From Triticum aestivum (Eukaryota > Streptophyta > Magnoliopsida > Poales > Poaceae): DNA of 64,000 nt. Position numbers and translations under genes: made by a program. Where the stretch lies: contig NC_057795.1 in assembly GCF_018294505.1 (NCBI RefSeq), positions 226,842,826-226,906,825 on the forward strand, read 5' to 3'. The notes below the pieces were generated by a model, which saw only the letters and a list, made by a program, of their open reading frames with translations, was not told where the DNA came from and searched no databases. This document shows positions 60,441 to 64,000 of the stretch, piece after piece; the first letter of the stretch is position 1, and each line of letters starts with the position of its first letter.

Positions 60441-60912
60441 TCTCTACTCTTATAAAAAACCGAGTTGGTGACGATGGTGTGCCTGCCATCTTGTAATATA
60501 GACCGTCCGATCTATATCTGATGGATAGAAAGCAAACTATGATAATTTTACAAAAGATACCCGCACCTCTCTCCACATCCTTATCTCCCACAACCTCATT
60601 GCTAAGCAATTAAAAAAGGAAGTCTCTGGAACAATCTAGCATGGTGGCTGCTGCCGCCTGCCGGTGCCATCTATCCCCATGCCTCTACCCAGTCCAACCA
60701 CCAGTCACCACCATGCTCCACTCCTCCTTACCTTATCTCTCATCTTTCATTTTTTCAATGAAATTCTCGAGATACCAGTTTTCGATAAAAAAAAATTGAG
60801 ATATCATTAGTGTTTACACATGGGATTACTCCTGCATGGGTCAATCACAACAGGTGTTTTGTAAAAAAACATGCATATTGATGTTCCGTGCAATGCACGA
60901 GCATCTTGCTTG
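60441..60912 (+). mobile_element. non-autonomous Helitron-like element
   Basis: Starts TCTCTACTCTTATAAAA after an A, as expected for a Helitron 5' TC end. The 3' end has the hairpin CGTGC-AAT-GCACG (60887-60899) followed 13 bases later by CTTG and then T, close to the canonical CTRR|T with one changed base. The 472-bp interior has no ORF of note. No Rep/helicase gene is present. Confidence 0.65.
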
Positions 60913-61372
60913 TAATTATATAACGCTAATCACGAGCAGGAAGTGACATTTTGTTTAGACAACCACATTAACATGGCCACGTAAATCACTAGCTAAAGTG
61001 TAATACCATTATACTTATATCCCGATGCAAAAGGTTGAGTACATGTCCGAAGAGTAGAGTCGCACACACGCACTCTATCTCTCAAAATCTCTCACACACA
61101 CCAGTTACGTCATGCCCACTTAAGCAGACACGATTATGCACCCGCGGGTACATGGGATGGTGTGCATTTATTTAGGCCGGATGGTGAACCCAAACAGTAC
61201 CTGCATTCATTCCCCTCCCGCCGCCTCTTCTCTGGTCGCCGTTGGCCGGTAGCCATGGCCCGGCCGAAGGTAACGACATACACCATACTCCCACCGAAGC
61301 TGCGCTTTAATCTGGAAATTTTAGTGGTCATGCATGCATATTTTTGTGCTAGCACTCCTATATAAGGGTTGA
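60913..61372 (+). other. unassigned DNA with a possible first exon
   Basis: A GC-rich patch (61180-61270) ends GTAGCCATGGCCCGGCCGAAG followed by GTAACG, an ATG in good plant context five codons before a donor-like GT. No downstream exon is visible because a Copia fragment starts at about 61373. Confidence 0.25.
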
Positions 61373-62205
61373 CTGGTGTTCTTGAACATTGTTCCGTTAT
61401 CGCTCTGAACCTTCTTGATCTTCACTTAAAATTGGTTTTGGGCCTTCCTAGTGAAGTTCTTGAAGATCTATTGGACCTGTGATTTATCATCAAGAAAGAA
61501 CACCCATGTAAATCTTGAAAAATCATCAACAATGACGAATCCGAACAAGTTACCACCGAGACTCTTGTAGGCGTTGGGACCAAAAAGATTCATATCGAGT
61601 AGCTCAAGCGGTCTTCTCATGGTCATGATGTTCTTCACGGGATGACTTCCTCCAACTTGTTTTCCTGCTTGACAAGCACGAAAAAGTCTATCCTTGTCAA
61701 ATAGGACATCTTTAACACCAAGGATATGATCACCTTTAATTAGATTATCAAGATTTCGCATGCCCACGTGACCTAGCCTTCTATGCAACAACCAACCTTC
61801 AGAAGATTTAGCAATTAAGCAAGTTCTAGGTTGAGCCTTTTTAGTGAAATCAACAATTTATAGATCACCTCTTCGTATATATGTAAAGACCATATTATCA
61901 TTATCTCTTTGAAACACTTGGCAATCTACTTTAGTGAATAGAACATTAAAACCAAAATCAGCAAGTCTAGATATGGAAAGTAAATTGTAGCCAATAGATT
62001 CAACAAGCATAACATTTTGGATAGAGCTATCATGTGAGATGGTCACATTACCAAGGCCAACCACCTTACCTTTTGAGTTATCACCGAAGGTGACATACTT
62101 TCTGGGACCATCATTTTTGGCAACCTCATGAAACATGTCCTTATCTCCGATCATGTGATTGCTACATCCATGTCGGTGTCCAAAAGTAGGGGCTCTCCCT
62201 TTTGA
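61373..62205 (-). pseudogene. decayed Copia fragment (protease to integrase)
   Basis: Minus strand, one main frame. It contains a protease remnant with GCSNHMIGDKDMF in which the catalytic Asp-Ser-Gly is lost (reads RHG), then FGDNSKGKVVGLG and YNLLSISRLADFGFNV. The pre-integrase finger follows as HRRLGHVGMRNLDNL and CQAGKQVGG, then the integrase start MNLFGPNAYKSLGG and VIVDDFSRFTWVFFLDDKS. Stops occur at 61858-61860, 61468-61470 and once more downstream. The fragment breaks off at about 61373 near SDNGTMFKNT, before reverse transcriptase. The host of the break is unknown. Confidence 0.75.
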
Positions 62206-62344
62206 CCCCTTTACTTGTGCACGGGCAGTCGGAGCCACGCGCCATGGCCGCACATAGCAGGGCAAAGGAGGGAAGATGGAGAGAAGCCGAAGGCACGAGA
62301 CAAACAAGGCGACATCAAGGACCGAGGCCACAGAGAGCAGATGG

Positions 62345-62745
62345 GCGGAGCGGGTTCCCTCGGCAAGACCCTTGCCGGGGCTACCCTTGCCCGGGGCAGC
62401 CTTAGTAGCCCCGGCAAGCCCCTTGCTAGGGCAGCTCACCCACACCAGCAGAGTGGGCCACCCTCGAGCCCACGGTCTCCAACACCACCAACCACGTTGC
62501 GCCAGGGGTCGAGAGGAACCTCCATGGTGGCATGCAGATCTTTGTGAAGACAAAGAATATCCAAGATCAGATGAGGATTGGGAGGCAACAATCCTCGTCA
62601 AGATTCTTACCAAGGAAACTCACAAGACCCCCGGCAAGGTCCTTGCCGGGGATGACAGCGCGCCACGGCAAGACCCTTGCTAGGCCACCCAGCAAGTCCC
62701 TTGCTGGGCCACCCGGCAAGACCCTTGCCGAAGGCGACAGCGGGG
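62345..62745. repeat. cluster of GGCAAG...CTTGCC short palindromes
   Basis: At least six units such as CGGCAAGACCCTTGCCG, CAGCAAGTCCCTTGCTG and CCGGCAAGGTCCTTGCCGG, in two groups (62361-62435 and 62630-62730). Each can fold into a stem of 7-9 bp with a 3-base loop. Confidence 0.8.
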
Positions 62746-62749
62746 TGAT

Positions 62750-64000
62750 GTCTACTACACAACCTTCTTCTTGTAGATGTTGTTGGGCCTGCAAGTGCAT
62801 GGGTTTGTAGGACAGTAGCAAATTTCCCTCAAGTGGATGACCTAAGGTTTATCAATCTGTGGGAGGCGTAGCATGAAGATGGTCTCTCTCAAACAACCCT
62901 GCAACCAAATAACAAAGAGTCTCTTGTGTCCCCAACACACCCAATACAATGGCAAATTGTATAGGTGCACTAGTTAGGCAAAGAGATGGTGATACAAGTG
63001 CAATATGGATGGTAGATATAGGTTTTTGTAATGTGAAATAATAAAAACATCAAGGTAACTAATGATAAAAGTGAGCGTAAACGGTATTGCAATGGTAGGA
63101 AACAAGGCATAGGGTTCATACTTTCACTAGTGCAAGTTCTCTCAACAATAATAACATAGATAGATCATATAACAGTCCCTCAACATGCAACAAAGAATCT
63201 CTCCAAAGCCAGCAATAGCGGAGAACAAACGAAGAGATTATGGTAGGGTATGAAACCACCTCAAAGTTATTCTTTCGGATTGATCTATTCAAGAGTTCGT
63301 ACTAGAATAACACCTTAAGACACAAATCAACCAAAACCCTAATGTCACCTAGATACTCCATTGTCACCTAAGGTATCCATGGGCATGATTATACGATATG
63401 CATCACACATTCTCAGATTCATCCAACCAACACAAAGTACTTCAAAGAGTGCCCCAAAGTTTCTACCAGAGAATCAAGAAAACGTGTGCCAACCCCTATG
63501 CATAGGTTCATGGGCGGAACCCGCAAGTTTGTCACCAAAACATACATCAAGTGGCACGTGATATCCCATTGTCACCACAGATAAACACGACAAGACATAC
63601 ATCAATTGTTCTCAAATCAAAGAGTCAATCCGATAAGATAACTTCAAGAGGGAAACTCAATTCATCACAAGAGAGTAGAGGGGGAGAAAAATCATAAGAT
63701 CCAACTATAATAGCAAAGCTCGCGATACATCAAGATCGTGCCATAGAGAGAACACGAGAGAGAGAGAGATCAAACACATAGCTACTGGTACATACCCTCA
63801 GCCCCGAAGGTGAATTACTCCCTCCTCGTCATGGATAGCACTGGGATGATGAAGATGGCCACCGGTGATGGGTTCCCCCTCCGACAGGGTATTGGAACGG
63901 TCTCCCGAGAGGTTTTTGGTGGCTACAGAGGCTTGCGGTGGTGGAACTCCTGATCTATCTTTATTTTTGATGTTTTTAGGGTATATGGGAATATATAGAC
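62750..64000 (+). repeat. high-copy Triticeae LTR, truncated by the window end
   Basis: Begins TGATGTCTACTACACAACC and continues with sequence I recognise as widespread in Triticeae LTRs (CTTCTTGTAGATGTTGTTGG, GGACAGTAGCAAATTTCCC, CAACACACCCAATACAATGG). It runs past the end of the window. No primer site is seen on its left, so orientation and family are left open. No gene within it. Confidence 0.6.

Noticed and set aside
62345..62745. CRISPR-like array
   Set aside because: Short palindromes have irregular spacing, no constant repeat-spacer pattern, and the DNA is a plant genome.

Overview
The window reads as intergenic DNA from a large grass genome, most likely a Triticeae cereal (wheat, barley or Aegilops type). 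It is packed with LTR retrotransposons nested in one another, with LINE, SINE, MITE and Helitron remnants between them and very few host exons. Family-level statements below come from domain order, motifs and repeat ends read by eye; no database search was possible.

Layout. 1-4036: 3' part of a Tat-lineage Gypsy element with a spliced antisense gene and its 3' LTR. 5029-12798: complete CRM-clade Gypsy element (minus strand, 917-bp LTRs, target duplication CCATG). 12799-13934: SINE and LINE fragments. 13935-22566: second complete CRM-like element of another family (minus strand, 1033-bp LTRs, target duplication AGATG), inserted in a LINE. 22867-23828: 5'-truncated L1-type LINE with a 16-bp target duplication. 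23929-25831: the clearest host gene, a two-exon INO80-complex-subunit-D-like zinc-binding protein. 25832-28594: gene flank, MITE remnant, partial LTRs and a 100-N assembly gap. 28595-37637: a third CRM-type element (plus strand), rearranged around an extra LTR of a different subfamily. 37638-39065: decayed Tat-lineage reverse transcriptase and RNase H. 39066-43541: low-copy-looking DNA with a coherent spliced minus-strand gene model ending in a membrane helix, plus MITEs. 43542-57666: an intact 14.1-kb Tekay/Del-type chromovirus with 4-kb LTRs, target duplication CGGTT, an uninterrupted gag-pol-chromodomain frame and an extra upstream ORF. 57672-60312: simple-sequence and diverged tandem repeats. 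60441-60912: Helitron-like element. 61373-62745: decayed Copia fragment. 62750-64000: start of a high-copy Triticeae LTR running off the window.

The points most worth following: the extra ORF upstream of gag in the intact chromovirus, with a dsRNA-binding-domain-like pattern and splice-acceptor-like sequence at its start codon; the CRM-type elements whose reading frame and polypurine tract run into the LTR, in one case using the TATA box as stop codon; the extra LTR flanked by a 774-bp integrase duplication; and the two host-like genes whose flank or intron carries recent insertions. LTR comparison by eye gives about 1.2% (chromovirus), 1.5% (second CRM-like) and 2% (first CRM-like) divergence, so all three insertions look recent.
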